The position numbers and the translations under genes were made by a program. Below are positions 1 through 10,212 of a stretch of DNA of 64,000 nt, in pieces. The first letter of the stretch is position 1. The number at the start of each line of letters is the position of its first letter. The notes beneath the pieces are model-generated. The model did no database searches and had not been told where the DNA came from. It saw only the letters and a program-made list of their open reading frames with translations. This stretch comes from an uncultured Pelagibacteraceae bacterium (GTDB lineage: Bacteria; Pseudomonadota; Alphaproteobacteria; Pelagibacterales; Pelagibacteraceae): the NCBI GenBank assembly GCA_902595815.1, contig CACJRL010000001.1, positions 62,001 through 126,000 of the forward strand. The letters run 5' to 3'.

Positions 1-684
1 TTCCGTAGCAAACCAAAAGTCTTTCGTATTACCTGGGTGACTTTTAAAATTTTTATCAATTAAAATTTTTAGTTTTCTCGTATGAACAGTCTCATTAATT
101 TTAGGAAATTTGGGTATAGATATATTTTTTGGAAGTTTATTTCGATTTTCTTCGTCAAAACTCCATTTGCCTCCTTCTGGATTACCATCTTTTTTCATGA
201 GTATATCCAAATCTCTTCTAGTCTCTTTATAAAAAACTGCCATAAAAGGTTTTTTTGATTTCGATAAATAGTTTTTAAATTTTTCTCTAGAATTTAAAAA
301 CATTGGTGTTTGAATAATATTCCATTTAATTTTTTCCTTTTTTAAAAAATTGGTAATTTTATTTTCAAAAAACTTATCCTCAATTTCAAAACTTGAAATT
401 TCTTTAATTTTTTTTGTTTTAATTATTTTTTTTAATTTTTCTGTGTAATCCAGCTTAAAAGATTTATCCTCGATCGAAGAATATTCTAATTTAAATTTAT
501 TTTTTTTTAGTCTATCTGCGTGAGATCGCATGCAAGATAAGAACAATAATATCTTTTGTTTATGATGCTTTTCGTACGTACAAAGCTGATAATCTTCAGC
601 CATAAAGAAAAAGTGGTCTTTTCTGTACTTTTCTAGATATTTCTCTGAGAAAAGCTGATTTCCAAGTAGAAAAAATAATTTCAT
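1..684 (-). CDS. Cryptochrome/deoxyribodipyrimidine photolyase-related protein (PF04244-like, FeS (6-4) photolyase type), partial, C-terminus beyond window start
   Basis: Manual minus-strand translation from ATG at 684: MKLFFLLGNQLFSEKYLEKYRKDHFFFMAEDYQLCTYEKHHKQKILLFLSCMRSHADRL...PEGGKWSFDEENRKKLPKN...; the GGxWSFDxENRK motif is typical of this family. Missing from the ORF track because it is open at the window edge. Confidence 0.85.
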   Translation of the reverse strand, partial: MKLFFLLGNQLFSEKYLEKYRKDHFFFMAEDYQLCTYEKHHKQKILLFLSCMRSHADRLKKNKFKLEYSSIEDKSFKLDYTEKLKKIIKTKKIKEISSFEIEDKFFENKITNFLKKEKIKWNIIQTPMFLNSREKFKNYLSKSKKPFMAVFYKETRRDLDILMKKDGNPEGGKWSFDEENRNKLPKNISIPKFPKINETVHTRKLKILIDKNFKSHPGNTKDFWFATE

Positions 685-711
685 TAACTATATATAACTC
701 TTTAAAAATTT

Positions 712-1422
712 ATGTCAGAAAAATATTTAGTAGTAGGTGCGACAGGATCTATCGGATCTAATTTAGCCGAACAGTTATACGCAGCCGGCAAAGAAGTACA
801 TTTAATTGGTAGGGATGAAGAAAGAACAAAATCTTTGTCTGAAAAACTAAATTGTAAATATACAGTCTCTGATGTTTTAGAAAATGGTTTTGTTGAAAAG
901 ATTAAGTCCGAAATAGATGATATCAAAGGTATAGCTTATTGTGTTGGTTCAATTGATTTAAAACCTTTAAGAATGGTTTCAGAACAAGATTTTACAAAAT
1001 GTATGAAACTAAATTTATATTCTGCAGTAGATTTAATTAAAGGTTATCAAGAAAGTTTAAAAAAAAATAAAGGATCGATTGTTTTGTTTTCAACTGTTGC
1101 TGCTCAAAGGGGATTTACAAATCATGCAATTATAGCTTCAACTAAAGCAGCTGTGGAAGGATTAACTGTTTCTTTAGCAGCTGAATTTGCTCCTAATATA
1201 AGAGTAAATTGCATTGCTCCAAGTTTAACTAATTCAAAAATTGCAGAGCCAATGCTTAAAAATAAAGTTTTAGCTGATGGTATAGCAAAAGCCCATCCAT
1301 TAAAAAGACTTGGAGAGGGTAAAGACTCGGCTTCGCTTGCAAAATTTCTAATAACTGAAGACAGTTCTTGGGTTACAGGACAAATTATTGCTGTCGATGG
1401 TGGTAGATCAAAACTTTCATAG
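712..1422 (+). CDS. SDR family NAD(P)-dependent oxidoreductase
   Basis: N-terminal GATGSIGxxLA, ASTKAAVEGLT (Yx3K-like region), C-terminal VTGQIIAVDGG. Confidence 0.85.
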   Translation: MSEKYLVVGATGSIGSNLAEQLYAAGKEVHLIGRDEERTKSLSEKLNCKYTVSDVLENGFVEKIKSEIDDIKGIAYCVGSIDLKPLRMVSEQDFTKCMKLNLYSAVDLIKGYQESLKKNKGSIVLFSTVAAQRGFTNHAIIASTKAAVEGLTVSLAAEFAPNIRVNCIAPSLTNSKIAEPMLKNKVLADGIAKAHPLKRLGEGKDSASLAKFLITEDSSWVTGQIIAVDGGRSKLS

Positions 1423-1423
1423 A

Positions 1424-2488
1424 GTGAAGAAATTATTATTTCTTTTATCATTAATACTATTCTCAACTAATTCATTTAGTAAAAATTTAAATTTTAATAA
1501 AATTATTGAATTAGAAGCACCTTGGGGTTCGTCGTTCGTTAATGAAAATGAAATGATTGTTACCGAGAAAGGTGGCAAAATAAAATTTGTAAACATTTCT
1601 ACAAGGGAGATAAATGAAATTGATCATAACTTAAATTTTGTAGAATATGGACAGGGAGGATTATTGGATATTCTGTATCATGAAGATTACATTTACATCT
1701 CATACACAGAAAATAGAAATAATTGGAAGACTAGTACTTCAATTGCACGTGCAAAATTTAATAAAAACAAATTAAATTTTAAAAATATTTTTCAAGCCAA
1801 TCCACCAATTGACTCGCCCTATCATTTTGGTTCAAGACTTGCAATTAAAGACAACTATTTATTTGCTTCTGCAGGTGAAAGAGGCGGGGGAATGATTGCT
1901 CAAGATGGAAATAAACATCCAGGAAGTATAATTAGAATTTATCTAGATGGTGGCATTCCAAAAGACAATCCTCGTTTTGAGGGGAAATCAGACTGGCTAC
2001 CTGAAATATATCAAATTGGTGTAAGAAATCCTCAAGGTTTAGCTTTATCACCTTTTGATGGAAAAATTTATATGAGCAATCATGGTGCAAAAGGAGGCGA
2101 TTGGTTTGGTGAAGCAAAGAAAGGTGAAAATTATGGTTGGAAAATTCTTGGATGGGGTGGCACAAATTATTCAGGTATACCAATAGGGCCAAAATGGAAA
2201 CCTGGCTTTACAAAAGCCATTCAATATTGGGTTCCATCAATAGCCACAAGTGCAATCACAATTTATAAAGGTAATGAATTTAAAGATTGGAATGGTCATG
2301 CATTAATTACTTCTCTTAAAGATAAGTCTTTAAGAAAATTAGAGTTTAATGATTTATCAAACGTAAAAGAGGAAATAATATTTAAAGATAAAATTGGAAG
2401 AATCAGAGACATACAAATTCATCCTATAAATGGTAAACTATATTTTTTAAATCAAGATGGATTGTGGTTGATGGAAAATTCTAGTTAG
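1424..2488 (+). CDS. PQQ-dependent soluble aldose sugar dehydrogenase-like (six-bladed beta-propeller), secreted
   Basis: GVRNPQGLALSPxDGxIYMSNHGAKGGDW and GENYGWKILGWG motifs; GTG at 1424 gives a clean signal peptide (VKKLLFLLSLILFSTNSFS), so the track start at 1388 is probably too long. Confidence 0.8.
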   Translation: MKKLLFLLSLILFSTNSFSKNLNFNKIIELEAPWGSSFVNENEMIVTEKGGKIKFVNISTREINEIDHNLNFVEYGQGGLLDILYHEDYIYISYTENRNNWKTSTSIARAKFNKNKLNFKNIFQANPPIDSPYHFGSRLAIKDNYLFASAGERGGGMIAQDGNKHPGSIIRIYLDGGIPKDNPRFEGKSDWLPEIYQIGVRNPQGLALSPFDGKIYMSNHGAKGGDWFGEAKKGENYGWKILGWGGTNYSGIPIGPKWKPGFTKAIQYWVPSIATSAITIYKGNEFKDWNGHALITSLKDKSLRKLEFNDLSNVKEEIIFKDKIGRIRDIQIHPINGKLYFLNQDGLWLMENSS

Positions 2489-3482
2489 TATCAAAAAGCT
2501 CTTTAAATAATTTAAATTCACCAATTTTAAAAATAATTGCATCATCTTTTTTAAATCCAAATTTTTCTGCATTTTGCTTAAACCTTAAAGGGGGCTCTAA
2601 TATTGGTTCAAGTGATAAGACAAAAGTTCCCCAATGCATTCCAATTACTTTTTTACTTTTTAAATCTTTAGCAAGTCCAAGGGCTTCTTCAGGGTTAGTG
2701 TGGTAAGCAGAAGAATCTTTAATTGAAGCCATAGGATAAAAATTATATGCGCCAATGTTAATAAATGTTAAATCAATTGGACCATACTTATCTCCCAATT
2801 CTTTATATATTTTTCCAACACCAGTATCACATGAAAATAATATTTTTTTTCCTTTGTATTCAATCAAATAGCTGCCCCATAAAGTTTTGTTAGTATCCGT
2901 TAAACTCCTTTTTGACCAGTGGACTGATGGCAAAAAAGTAATATTTAAATTCTGATTTATTCTTATTTGATCATACCAATCCATTTCATTTACATCATTA
3001 AATCTATTAATTTTAAAATATTTTTTTAGTCCTAAAGGTAACAGGACTTTAGATTCTTTATAAGGAAATCTCATTATTGTTTTCATATCTTGATGATCGT
3101 AGTGATTGTGAGTTAGTAGAAAAATATCTGTTCTTGGTATCTCATTAAGTTTTAATGCTGGTTCGGTAAATCTCTTTGGCCCAAAAAATAAAGGTCCTGC
3201 ATTTTTTGAAAAAACTGGATCTGTTATTATTGTTATTCCCCCTAATTTTAATAAAAATGTTGCATGACCTATCCACGCTACATAATCTTCTTTTTGGAAA
3301 TTATTTAAATCAAATAAAACTTTTTCTTTTTTAATGATATTACTTTCAGGAAAAGTCATATCTAATTTTTTTTTTTCTTGGTTAAAGACCTTAAACGACC
3401 AATTGAAATTCATATCAATCACCTTTGATCCTTCAGGATTACGAAATGTGCCATTTGCTAAATGATGATATTTTTTTTTCAT
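2481..3482 (-). CDS. MBL-fold metallohydrolase (UlaG/NAPE-PLD-like)
   Basis: WIGHATFLLKLGGITIITDPVF and LTHNHYDHQD motifs. Confidence 0.85.
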   Translation of the reverse strand: MKKKYHHLANGTFRNPEGSKVIDMNFNWSFKVFNQEKKKLDMTFPESNIIKKEKVLFDLNNFQKEDYVAWIGHATFLLKLGGITIITDPVFSKNAGPLFFGPKRFTEPALKLNEIPRTDIFLLTHNHYDHQDMKTIMRFPYKESKVLLPLGLKKYFKINRFNDVNEMDWYDQIRINQNLNITFLPSVHWSKRSLTDTNKTLWGSYLIEYKGKKILFSCDTGVGKIYKELGDKYGPIDLTFINIGAYNFYPMASIKDSSAYHTNPEEALGLAKDLKSKKVIGMHWGTFVLSLEPILEPPLRFKQNAEKFGFKKDDAIIFKIGEFKLFKELFDTN

Positions 3483-3488
3483 ATCCGA

Positions 3489-4097
3489 TTAATAATTTTT
3501 TGAAATAATATCTTGAATTGTATTACTTATAACTATTGTTCCAGCTTTGTTAGGATGTATGCCATCCTGTTGATTTAGATTTGGGTCAAGAGCAACACCC
3601 TCTAGCAAAAATGGAATTAAGGGTAAATTATATTTTTTTGACAATTTAGGATAAATAGCATCAAAATTTGTTTTATACTTAGTTCCATGAGTTGTTGGCG
3701 CAACCATCCCAGCTATTATAATTTTTATTTTTTTACTTTTAGCGATTTTAATTATTTCTTCTAAATTTCTCTCGGTTTCGTCTGGTTGAATTCCTCTAAG
3801 CATATCATTTGCTCCAAGACCAAGGATGATTAGATCAATACCGGGTTCTGATAAACTCCATTCTGCTCTATTCAATCCACCAGAAGAAGTACTACCTGAA
3901 ACACTTCCATTTATTACCTTAATATTTAAACCACTCCTAACGAGATTACTTTCTAAAACCAAAGATAAGTGTTGCTCTTTAGGTAGACCATAACCCGCCA
4001 TTAAACTATCGCCGAATAATATAACCTTTTCTATTGCACTTGCATTTATGTGCACTAGAAAGAATAACAATATTTTTATAAATAAACTTTTATTCAT
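3489..4097 (-). CDS. tesA: SGNH/GDSL arylesterase (TesA-like)
   Basis: ILFGDSLMAGYGL (GDS block), GANDMLRG, DGIHPN; start reassigned to MNKSLFIKILLFFLVHINASA (signal peptide); divergent from ybbA as in other proteobacteria. Confidence 0.85.
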   Translation of the reverse strand: MNKSLFIKILLFFLVHINASAIEKVILFGDSLMAGYGLPKEQHLSLVLESNLVRSGLNIKVINGSVSGSTSSGGLNRAEWSLSEPGIDLIILGLGANDMLRGIQPDETERNLEEIIKIAKSKKIKIIIAGMVAPTTHGTKYKTNFDAIYPKLSKKYNLPLIPFLLEGVALDPNLNQQDGIHPNKAGTIVISNTIQDIISKNY

Positions 4098-4761
4098 GAA
4101 CACACTTCTTAAATTAAAAAAAATAAATCTCAAATACCAAACTGGGAAGGACAATATCAATGTTTTAAAAAATATTGATTTAACTATAAAAAAAAAAGAA
4201 ACTGTATCTGTGGTTGGAGAAAGTGGGTCAGGAAAAACAAGCTTGATTATGCTTATTGGTGGACTAGAACGTCCAACCTCAGGGAAAATTATATTTCAAG
4301 ACAGGGAAATAACAAATCTTAATGAAGACGAAGTATCTGAAATTAGAAAGCAAAATATAGGAATTATATTTCAATCTTTCTATTTAATTCCAAATTATAC
4401 AGCTGTTGAAAATGTAGCTTTAACACTTGAACTTAATGAATTTAAAAATCCAGAGAAAGAAGCAAAAAGTTTATTAGATCGATTTGGTCTAAAACATAGA
4501 TTCAATAATCTTCCAAGTCAATTATCTGGCGGAGAGCAACAACGTGTGGCGATTGCAAGAGCTATTGCAATGAAACCAGATTTGATTTTAGCTGATGAAC
4601 CAACTGGTAATCTTGATACCGAAAACTCAATAATGATCTCTGAAATTTTATTTAAATACGTCAAAGAAGAAGGGTCTTCTTTAATAATGGTCACACATGA
4701 TCCAAAATTAGCAGACAAAGCAAAACGAAAAATTAAAATCAAAGATGGAAAAATTAAATAA
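4096..4761 (+). CDS. ABC transporter ATP-binding protein, YbbA-like
   Basis: Walker A GESGSGKTS, signature LSGGEQQRVAIARA, Walker B LILADEPTGNLD; start reassigned to MNTLLKLKKINLKYQ. Confidence 0.9.
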   Translation: MNTLLKLKKINLKYQTGKDNINVLKNIDLTIKKKETVSVVGESGSGKTSLIMLIGGLERPTSGKIIFQDREITNLNEDEVSEIRKQNIGIIFQSFYLIPNYTAVENVALTLELNEFKNPEKEAKSLLDRFGLKHRFNNLPSQLSGGEQQRVAIARAIAMKPDLILADEPTGNLDTENSIMISEILFKYVKEEGSSLIMVTHDPKLADKAKRKIKIKDGKIK

Positions 4762-7282
4762 TTCTTCGGAGTTAAGTTTAATATTCAAGTATGCTTTAAA
4801 GGATTTAAGCAGAAATTATAAAAAAATTTCAAGCATTATTGTAACGCTGTTTATCAGTCTTTTTATTTTAAGTGCCATCTTTACAATCGAAGATAGTTTA
4901 AAAAAAGAGCTTAATGATAATGCAAAAGTTCTTTTGGGTGGAGATCTCGAAATCGATTATAACCGTAATCAGGGGGATCTTAATTTAGTCAATAAAGTAA
5001 AGGAATTTTCAACTGTCTCACAAATGATAGAGTTCAGTACAATGCTTTCTACGACAGGCAGAGAAAAAAATAAATCATTATTTACAAGGATTAAAACAGT
5101 TGATGAAAAATATCCACTTTACGGTGAAGTTGTTTATGAGCCAGAAGATGCTTATGAAAGAATGCAAAAGGAACCAAAGACAATTTTGATTAATGAAAGT
5201 TTATCAAAAACTTTAAAGATAAAAATAAATGACAAAGTTAAGGTACAAGATCAAAGTTTCATAGTTGTTGGAATTATAAAATCTGTACCTGATGTCAGTG
5301 GGTTTGTAGCTTTTGGAGATTGGGCATTAGCAGGAAAACAAACTTTGGAGATACTAAAACTAAATGGAATAGGTAGTTTTTTAAATTATGAATATAAAGT
5401 AAAATTTAATCCAAGTGATGATCCAGAAAAAATAGAAAGTAAGATCAAAGATATTTTTAAAGATGACCAAAAAGTAAAACTTAGATTTCCGGAAAATTCA
5501 GCAAGTGGCTTAAAAAGGATAATTAATAATTTTTCCCAATTTCTCTCTTTAGTTTCAATTAGTGCAATGTTAATTGCTGGAATAGGTATCGCTAATACAT
5601 TGTTGTCATTTATAAACCAGAACAATATGTCTATAGCTGTAAGAAAAGCTGTAGGATTTTATTCAGGGAATATAAAAACACTTTATTATCTTCAATTATT
5701 TATATTATTATTTATTATTACTGTAATTTCTTATGGCTCAAGTTTTTTAATTGTACCAATTGCAGACAAATATTTATCTGATGGGTTGGGATTAAATGTT
5801 TATCCAAAATTCTCTTTTATTAATTTTATAAAAATATTTATTGTAGGTTTGTTAGTTCTTATAATTTTTTCAATACCAACAATAAGTTCAATTGATCAAG
5901 TTAAAGCATCAAACCTATTTAGAAATGTATTCCAAAACCTACAATTTTATTACTCAAAAAAGTCAGTTATTTTAAGTTTTATCTTGTTATCATTTTTAGT
6001 TTTATTGTTTACGCTGGGATCTGAAAGACCTTCTTATAGCTTGGGTTATTTTCTGGCTTTTTTTATATGTCTAATTGTATTTTTTTTACTTTCAAAGATT
6101 ATAATTTATTTACTAAAAAAGTTTAATTTTATTTCAAATATCTCTTTAAAAGTATCGATTAAAAATATAACTCAAACAAAAAGTATCACTCCTATCACAA
6201 TCATGTCTTTAGGCTTAGGTGTAACTTTATTATTAACTTTAGCTTTGGTTGGAACAAATTTTAAGAGAGAAATTGCAAGATCTATTCCAGATATTGCACC
6301 TGATTATTTTTTTGTTGGAATTCAAAAGGGTGAAAAGAAAAAATTTGAACAAGGTGTTTACAAAATGGACCCTGATGCGGACATTGAAATAGTACCTATG
6401 GTTTCTTCCGGAATAGTAAAAATTAATGGTGTGAATCCAAATAGCTATATTAAACCAGATAATGATAGTTATTGGGTAATTGGAAGTGAAAGAAGATCTT
6501 CTTGGGTTGAAAATATTCCTAAAGATAACCCAATTTTGAAAGGAGAATGGTGGGATTTATCTAAACCTAACCAACTTCAGATATCACTTGATGCAAAAGT
6601 GGCTAAAGATTTTAATATTGAGTTGGGAGATATTTTTACTTTAAACATTTATGGTCGAGAAATTGATGGAGAAATAGTTAATTTTAGAGAAGTTGATTAT
6701 CGTGATCTAAGTATTAATTTTGCCATGTTATTTAATCCACAATTTGCAAAAAAAATTCCTCATGAATATTTGGCAACTGCTAAATTTAAAAATCCAGATA
6801 ATTTTGATGAAACCAAAATGTTAGAAGTATTACCGAGTTTGTCTATGATAAAAATTGCTGATTACTTAAATAAAGTAACATCAGTTTTAAATAAAGTCTT
6901 CATAGCTGTAACCCTAATTTCTGGTGTAACAATTGTCATTGGATTGATTGTTATCTCAAGTGCTATAATGGTCCAAGGAAAAGTAAAAGAGTACCAAAAT
7001 CTTGTATTTAAAATTTTAGGTTTTTCAAAAAAAGAAATTATATTTTCATCTTTGATAGAATTTATAATTATTTTTATGTCGGTAATATTAATTGCAATTT
7101 TTTTTGCAGTAATTGGATCAAAGTTTATTATGGAGAATATTTTTGAATTAGTTTGGCAATTTGATTTTAAAGTTTTAATTTACCTTGGCGCCTCTATAGG
7201 AACTGTGACCTTGATTTTAATTATGCTAACTAATCTTAAATACTTAAGTCCTAAAGTTTATCCTTTAATTAGAAATCAGTAA
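4745..7282 (+). CDS. FtsX-like ABC transporter permease, YbbP-like
   Basis: Large multi-TM permease overlapping the YbbA-like gene; two FtsX-like TM blocks. Confidence 0.85.
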   Translation: MEKLNNSSELSLIFKYALKDLSRNYKKISSIIVTLFISLFILSAIFTIEDSLKKELNDNAKVLLGGDLEIDYNRNQGDLNLVNKVKEFSTVSQMIEFSTMLSTTGREKNKSLFTRIKTVDEKYPLYGEVVYEPEDAYERMQKEPKTILINESLSKTLKIKINDKVKVQDQSFIVVGIIKSVPDVSGFVAFGDWALAGKQTLEILKLNGIGSFLNYEYKVKFNPSDDPEKIESKIKDIFKDDQKVKLRFPENSASGLKRIINNFSQFLSLVSISAMLIAGIGIANTLLSFINQNNMSIAVRKAVGFYSGNIKTLYYLQLFILLFIITVISYGSSFLIVPIADKYLSDGLGLNVYPKFSFINFIKIFIVGLLVLIIFSIPTISSIDQVKASNLFRNVFQNLQFYYSKKSVILSFILLSFLVLLFTLGSERPSYSLGYFLAFFICLIVFFLLSKIIIYLLKKFNFISNISLKVSIKNITQTKSITPITIMSLGLGVTLLLTLALVGTNFKREIARSIPDIAPDYFFVGIQKGEKKKFEQGVYKMDPDADIEIVPMVSSGIVKINGVNPNSYIKPDNDSYWVIGSERRSSWVENIPKDNPILKGEWWDLSKPNQLQISLDAKVAKDFNIELGDIFTLNIYGREIDGEIVNFREVDYRDLSINFAMLFNPQFAKKIPHEYLATAKFKNPDNFDETKMLEVLPSLSMIKIADYLNKVTSVLNKVFIAVTLISGVTIVIGLIVISSAIMVQGKVKEYQNLVFKILGFSKKEIIFSSLIEFIIIFMSVILIAIFFAVIGSKFIMENIFELVWQFDFKVLIYLGASIGTVTLILIMLTNLKYLSPKVYPLIRNQ

Positions 7283-7288
7283 TAAATT

Positions 7289-8134
7289 TTATTTATTTGC
7301 TCTCTTAAAACACTCAATTGTATTTTTAAGTAAACATGCAATAGTCATAGGTCCGACTCCACCTGGAACTGGAGTTAAAGCTTTTGCAACTTTTGATACT
7401 TCATCAAATGCCACATCGCCAACTAGGCCGTTTTCAGTTTTATTAATACCAACGTCAATCACAATTGCATCTTTTTTTACCCAATCACCTTTTACAAGCT
7501 CGGGGATCCCAACAGCAGCGACTATAATGTCTCCTTTTAAACATTCTCCTTTAAGATCATTTGTTTTTGAATGAGTAATTGTAACTGTACAATTTTCTTT
7601 CAACAACAACTGTGTCATTGGCTTACCATTTAAATTTGATCTTCCAACAATTACAGCCTTTTTTCCATTAAGGTTTGGTTCAATTTTTTTTATTAATAAA
7701 TAACAACCTAAAGGAGTGCACGGAATAGAACTTTCATAACCTGACGACAGATTACCAACATTCATGGGATGAAATCCATCTACATCCTTCTCTGGCATAA
7801 TTGCCTCTATAACTTTTTGTTTATCAATATGTTTAGGAAGTGGGAGCTGAACTAAAATTCCTGAAACAGAATCGTCATTATTAAGTTCATCGATTTTTTT
7901 TAAAACTTCACTTTCTTCAACATTGTCAGGGTATCTAATCACCTCTGATTTAAGGCCCACTTCATTGGCAGATTTCTCTTTATTTCTAACATAAATTTGA
8001 CTAGGTGCTAAATCACCAATCAATATGACTGTTAAACCTGGTACTTTATTATGCTTATCTTTTAAAGATAAGACTTCTTTCTTGAGCTCTTCTCTTAAAT
8101 CAGCAGCAGCTTTTTTTCCATCAATTAAAATCAT
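7289..8134 (-). CDS. folD: Bifunctional methylenetetrahydrofolate dehydrogenase/cyclohydrolase
   Basis: SGILVQLPLPKHID, PEKDVDGFHPMNVG, VIVGRSNLNGKPM, TPVPGGVGPMTIACL. Confidence 0.97.
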   Translation of the reverse strand: MILIDGKKAAADLREELKKEVLSLKDKHNKVPGLTVILIGDLAPSQIYVRNKEKSANEVGLKSEVIRYPDNVEESEVLKKIDELNNDDSVSGILVQLPLPKHIDKQKVIEAIMPEKDVDGFHPMNVGNLSSGYESSIPCTPLGCYLLIKKIEPNLNGKKAVIVGRSNLNGKPMTQLLLKENCTVTITHSKTNDLKGECLKGDIIVAAVGIPELVKGDWVKKDAIVIDVGINKTENGLVGDVAFDEVSKVAKALTPVPGGVGPMTIACLLKNTIECFKRANK

Positions 8135-8137
8135 TTA

Positions 8138-8428
8138 TTAAAATATTAGTGGTGCAATGTAGAGTTTCATACACATTTCTATGAACCATATCAACAAAAG
8201 AAGTACGATAGGAGAAATATCAAAAGCACCAAGGTTAGGTAAAAATCTTCTTATTCTCATTAAAATCGGTTCTGTCATTTTATAAGTGAAATCTAATATT
8301 AAATATACAAACCGATTGCTTGTATTTAGTACATTAAAAGCAACCAACCAACTTATAACTACATTGGCAATTACAACATATGAATAAAGTTTTAAAATTT
8401 GAAGAGCTAAATAAAATATAGCAATCAT
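8138..8428 (-). CDS. YggT family membrane protein
   Basis: Short hydrophobic protein with TEPILMRIRRFLPNLGAFDISPIVLLLLI. Confidence 0.85.
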   Translation of the reverse strand: MIAIFYLALQILKLYSYVVIANVVISWLVAFNVLNTSNRFVYLILDFTYKMTEPILMRIRRFLPNLGAFDISPIVLLLLIWFIEMCMKLYIAPLIF

Positions 8429-9510
8429 TTTTTTTCAACATAAATAGACTGACTTGGGAATGCAAATGCAGCTCCCTTACCTTCAACAATTTTTTTTATT
8501 TCAAGTGCCAAATTTTCTTTTACTTGTAAATAATTAGTCCAACTATTTGTTTTTGTAAAACATCTTACATACATATCAATTGAGCTATCTGAAAACTTAT
8601 CTATTCTTACGGCGACTCCTACAGATTGGTCATAATCGTCACCTTTATTTATGTGATCTTCAATTTCGTCTCTTATTGTTTTTAATTGATCAATAGTGGT
8701 GTCATATTGAAGAGTTATTATCCAACTAATAGCCCAATTAGTCTTTCTTGTGTTATTAATCACTGCATTTTCTGCAAATTGAAAATTAGGAATAATTGCC
8801 AGTGATTTGTCAAATTTTCTTATAACGGTTGATCTAAATCCAATGTTCTCAACAACCCCTTCAATAACTCCCTCAACCTTAATCCAATCACCAATTCTAA
8901 ATCTTTTTTCAACTAATACTAAAATTCCAGATATTAAATTTTTAAATAAATCCTGAGCGCCTAATGCTACTGCTACTCCAAATAAACCTAATCCAGCAAT
9001 TATTGGTCCAATTTTAATTCCCCATAACTCAAGAACAGCAGCTGCTCCTAAAATAAAAATTAAAATTTTAAGAGATTTTATAATCCAGCCTATTAATTCT
9101 TTTGTCAGTACTTTATCTAATCCACTTAAAATATATGATATTGGCTCAATTATTTGATGTATTATCCAAAATATTAAAATTGTTATTAGAGTTCTGTTCA
9201 CGTTATCTATGAAGCCTCTAGTCTCATTATCAAATGACATATAGTAACTGGCAAAAAAGACACCAAGAACAATTGGAAGAAACCTTGCAGGACCTTCCAT
9301 AGATTTTACAAAAGTATCATCTAATTTATTAGTTGTTCTTTTTGAAATTAGTTCCAATTTTTTTATTACGAGTTTACTGATTAGACCTCTAAATATTAAA
9401 AATAATACAAATATTCCAAGACCTACTATTATCTGAAAGAAATCTACCCCAAGAATTCCCTGCTTCCATACAGATAAAAATAACTCATTAAGTTTATTTA
9501 AAACGTCCAT
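8425..9510 (-). CDS. MscS-family mechanosensitive ion channel
   Basis: TM helices plus GLGLFGVAVALGAQDLFKNLISGILVLVEKRFRIGDWIKVEGVIEGVVENIGFRSTVIR. Confidence 0.9.
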   Translation of the reverse strand: MDVLNKLNELFLSVWKQGILGVDFFQIIVGLGIFVLFLIFRGLISKLVIKKLELISKRTTNKLDDTFVKSMEGPARFLPIVLGVFFASYYMSFDNETRGFIDNVNRTLITILIFWIIHQIIEPISYILSGLDKVLTKELIGWIIKSLKILIFILGAAAVLELWGIKIGPIIAGLGLFGVAVALGAQDLFKNLISGILVLVEKRFRIGDWIKVEGVIEGVVENIGFRSTVIRKFDKSLAIIPNFQFAENAVINNTRKTNWAISWIITLQYDTTIDQLKTIRDEIEDHINKGDDYDQSVGVAVRIDKFSDSSIDMYVRCFTKTNSWTNYLQVKENLALEIKKIVEGKGAAFAFPSQSIYVEKK

Positions 9511-9512
9511 TT

Positions 9513-10211
9513 TTAAATTTTATATAGCAAAAACTCTTCTTCACCAGGGTTAAAAAGAAAAATTTTTTTCCATTTTATGTCATTCAATGCTGATGATGCT
9601 TTTTCACCCATACACATTAGGTTAGTTTCCATCCAAATATTATCTAAATTATATTTTTTTATTAACGTAAAAAATGTCTTCGCACTATTTTCAGAATATA
9701 TGTAAACAATTTCTGGCACAGAAGATTTGATATCTCTTAGAAAGTCATCACTTAAATTCTCATTAGGTACTGCCGTATAATTTATAATTCTCTTTATGAC
9801 ATAATTTTCTGAAATTAAATCTTTATCAAGATTATAAGAAACAATTTCACCACTAATGTAGGCCATTGGTCCAATCTTTGGGTCAAAGTTTTGTAAAATT
9901 AATTCTTTAAGATTATTTACATTACCCTCAGCACAGAAAATATTTTGAAAGCCTACTTCTTTTGCCTTTCTTTCTGTTGCAAGACCAACACAAAAACAAA
10001 TTATTTTTTTATCTATTTTTGAAATATTTAAATTTTTTAAAGAATTAGCGCTCGTAAAAATAACACCTTTGAATTGGGTAAAATCTATTTCTTGTGTTTC
10101 TATTTTTTTTATTTGTAATAAGGGTAAATGAGAAACTTTATGATTCATCGAAGTAAATTTTATAATTAATTCTTTGCTATCATCTAATGGCCTTGTTAAT
10201 AAAATATGCAT
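9513..10211 (-). CDS. hemD: Uroporphyrinogen-III synthase
   Basis: ILLTRPLDDS N-terminus, GVIFTSANSL, downstream of hemC. Confidence 0.85.
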   Translation of the reverse strand: MHILLTRPLDDSKELIIKFTSMNHKVSHLPLLQIKKIETQEIDFTQFKGVIFTSANSLKNLNISKIDKKIICFCVGLATERKAKEVGFQNIFCAEGNVNNLKELILQNFDPKIGPMAYISGEIVSYNLDKDLISENYVIKRIINYTAVPNENLSDDFLRDIKSSVPEIVYIYSENSAKTFFTLIKKYNLDNIWMETNLMCMGEKASSALNDIKWKKIFLFNPGEEEFLLYKI

Positions 10212-10212
10212 T

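Noticed and set aside
1122-1466. Minus-strand 114-aa ORF over the SDR gene
   Set aside because: Antisense to a confident CDS; SDR motifs on the plus strand explain the region.
1744-1757. TTGCACGTGCAA palindrome resembling a regulator site
   Set aside because: Lies inside the sugar dehydrogenase CDS and does not match parS beyond CACGTG; expected by chance.
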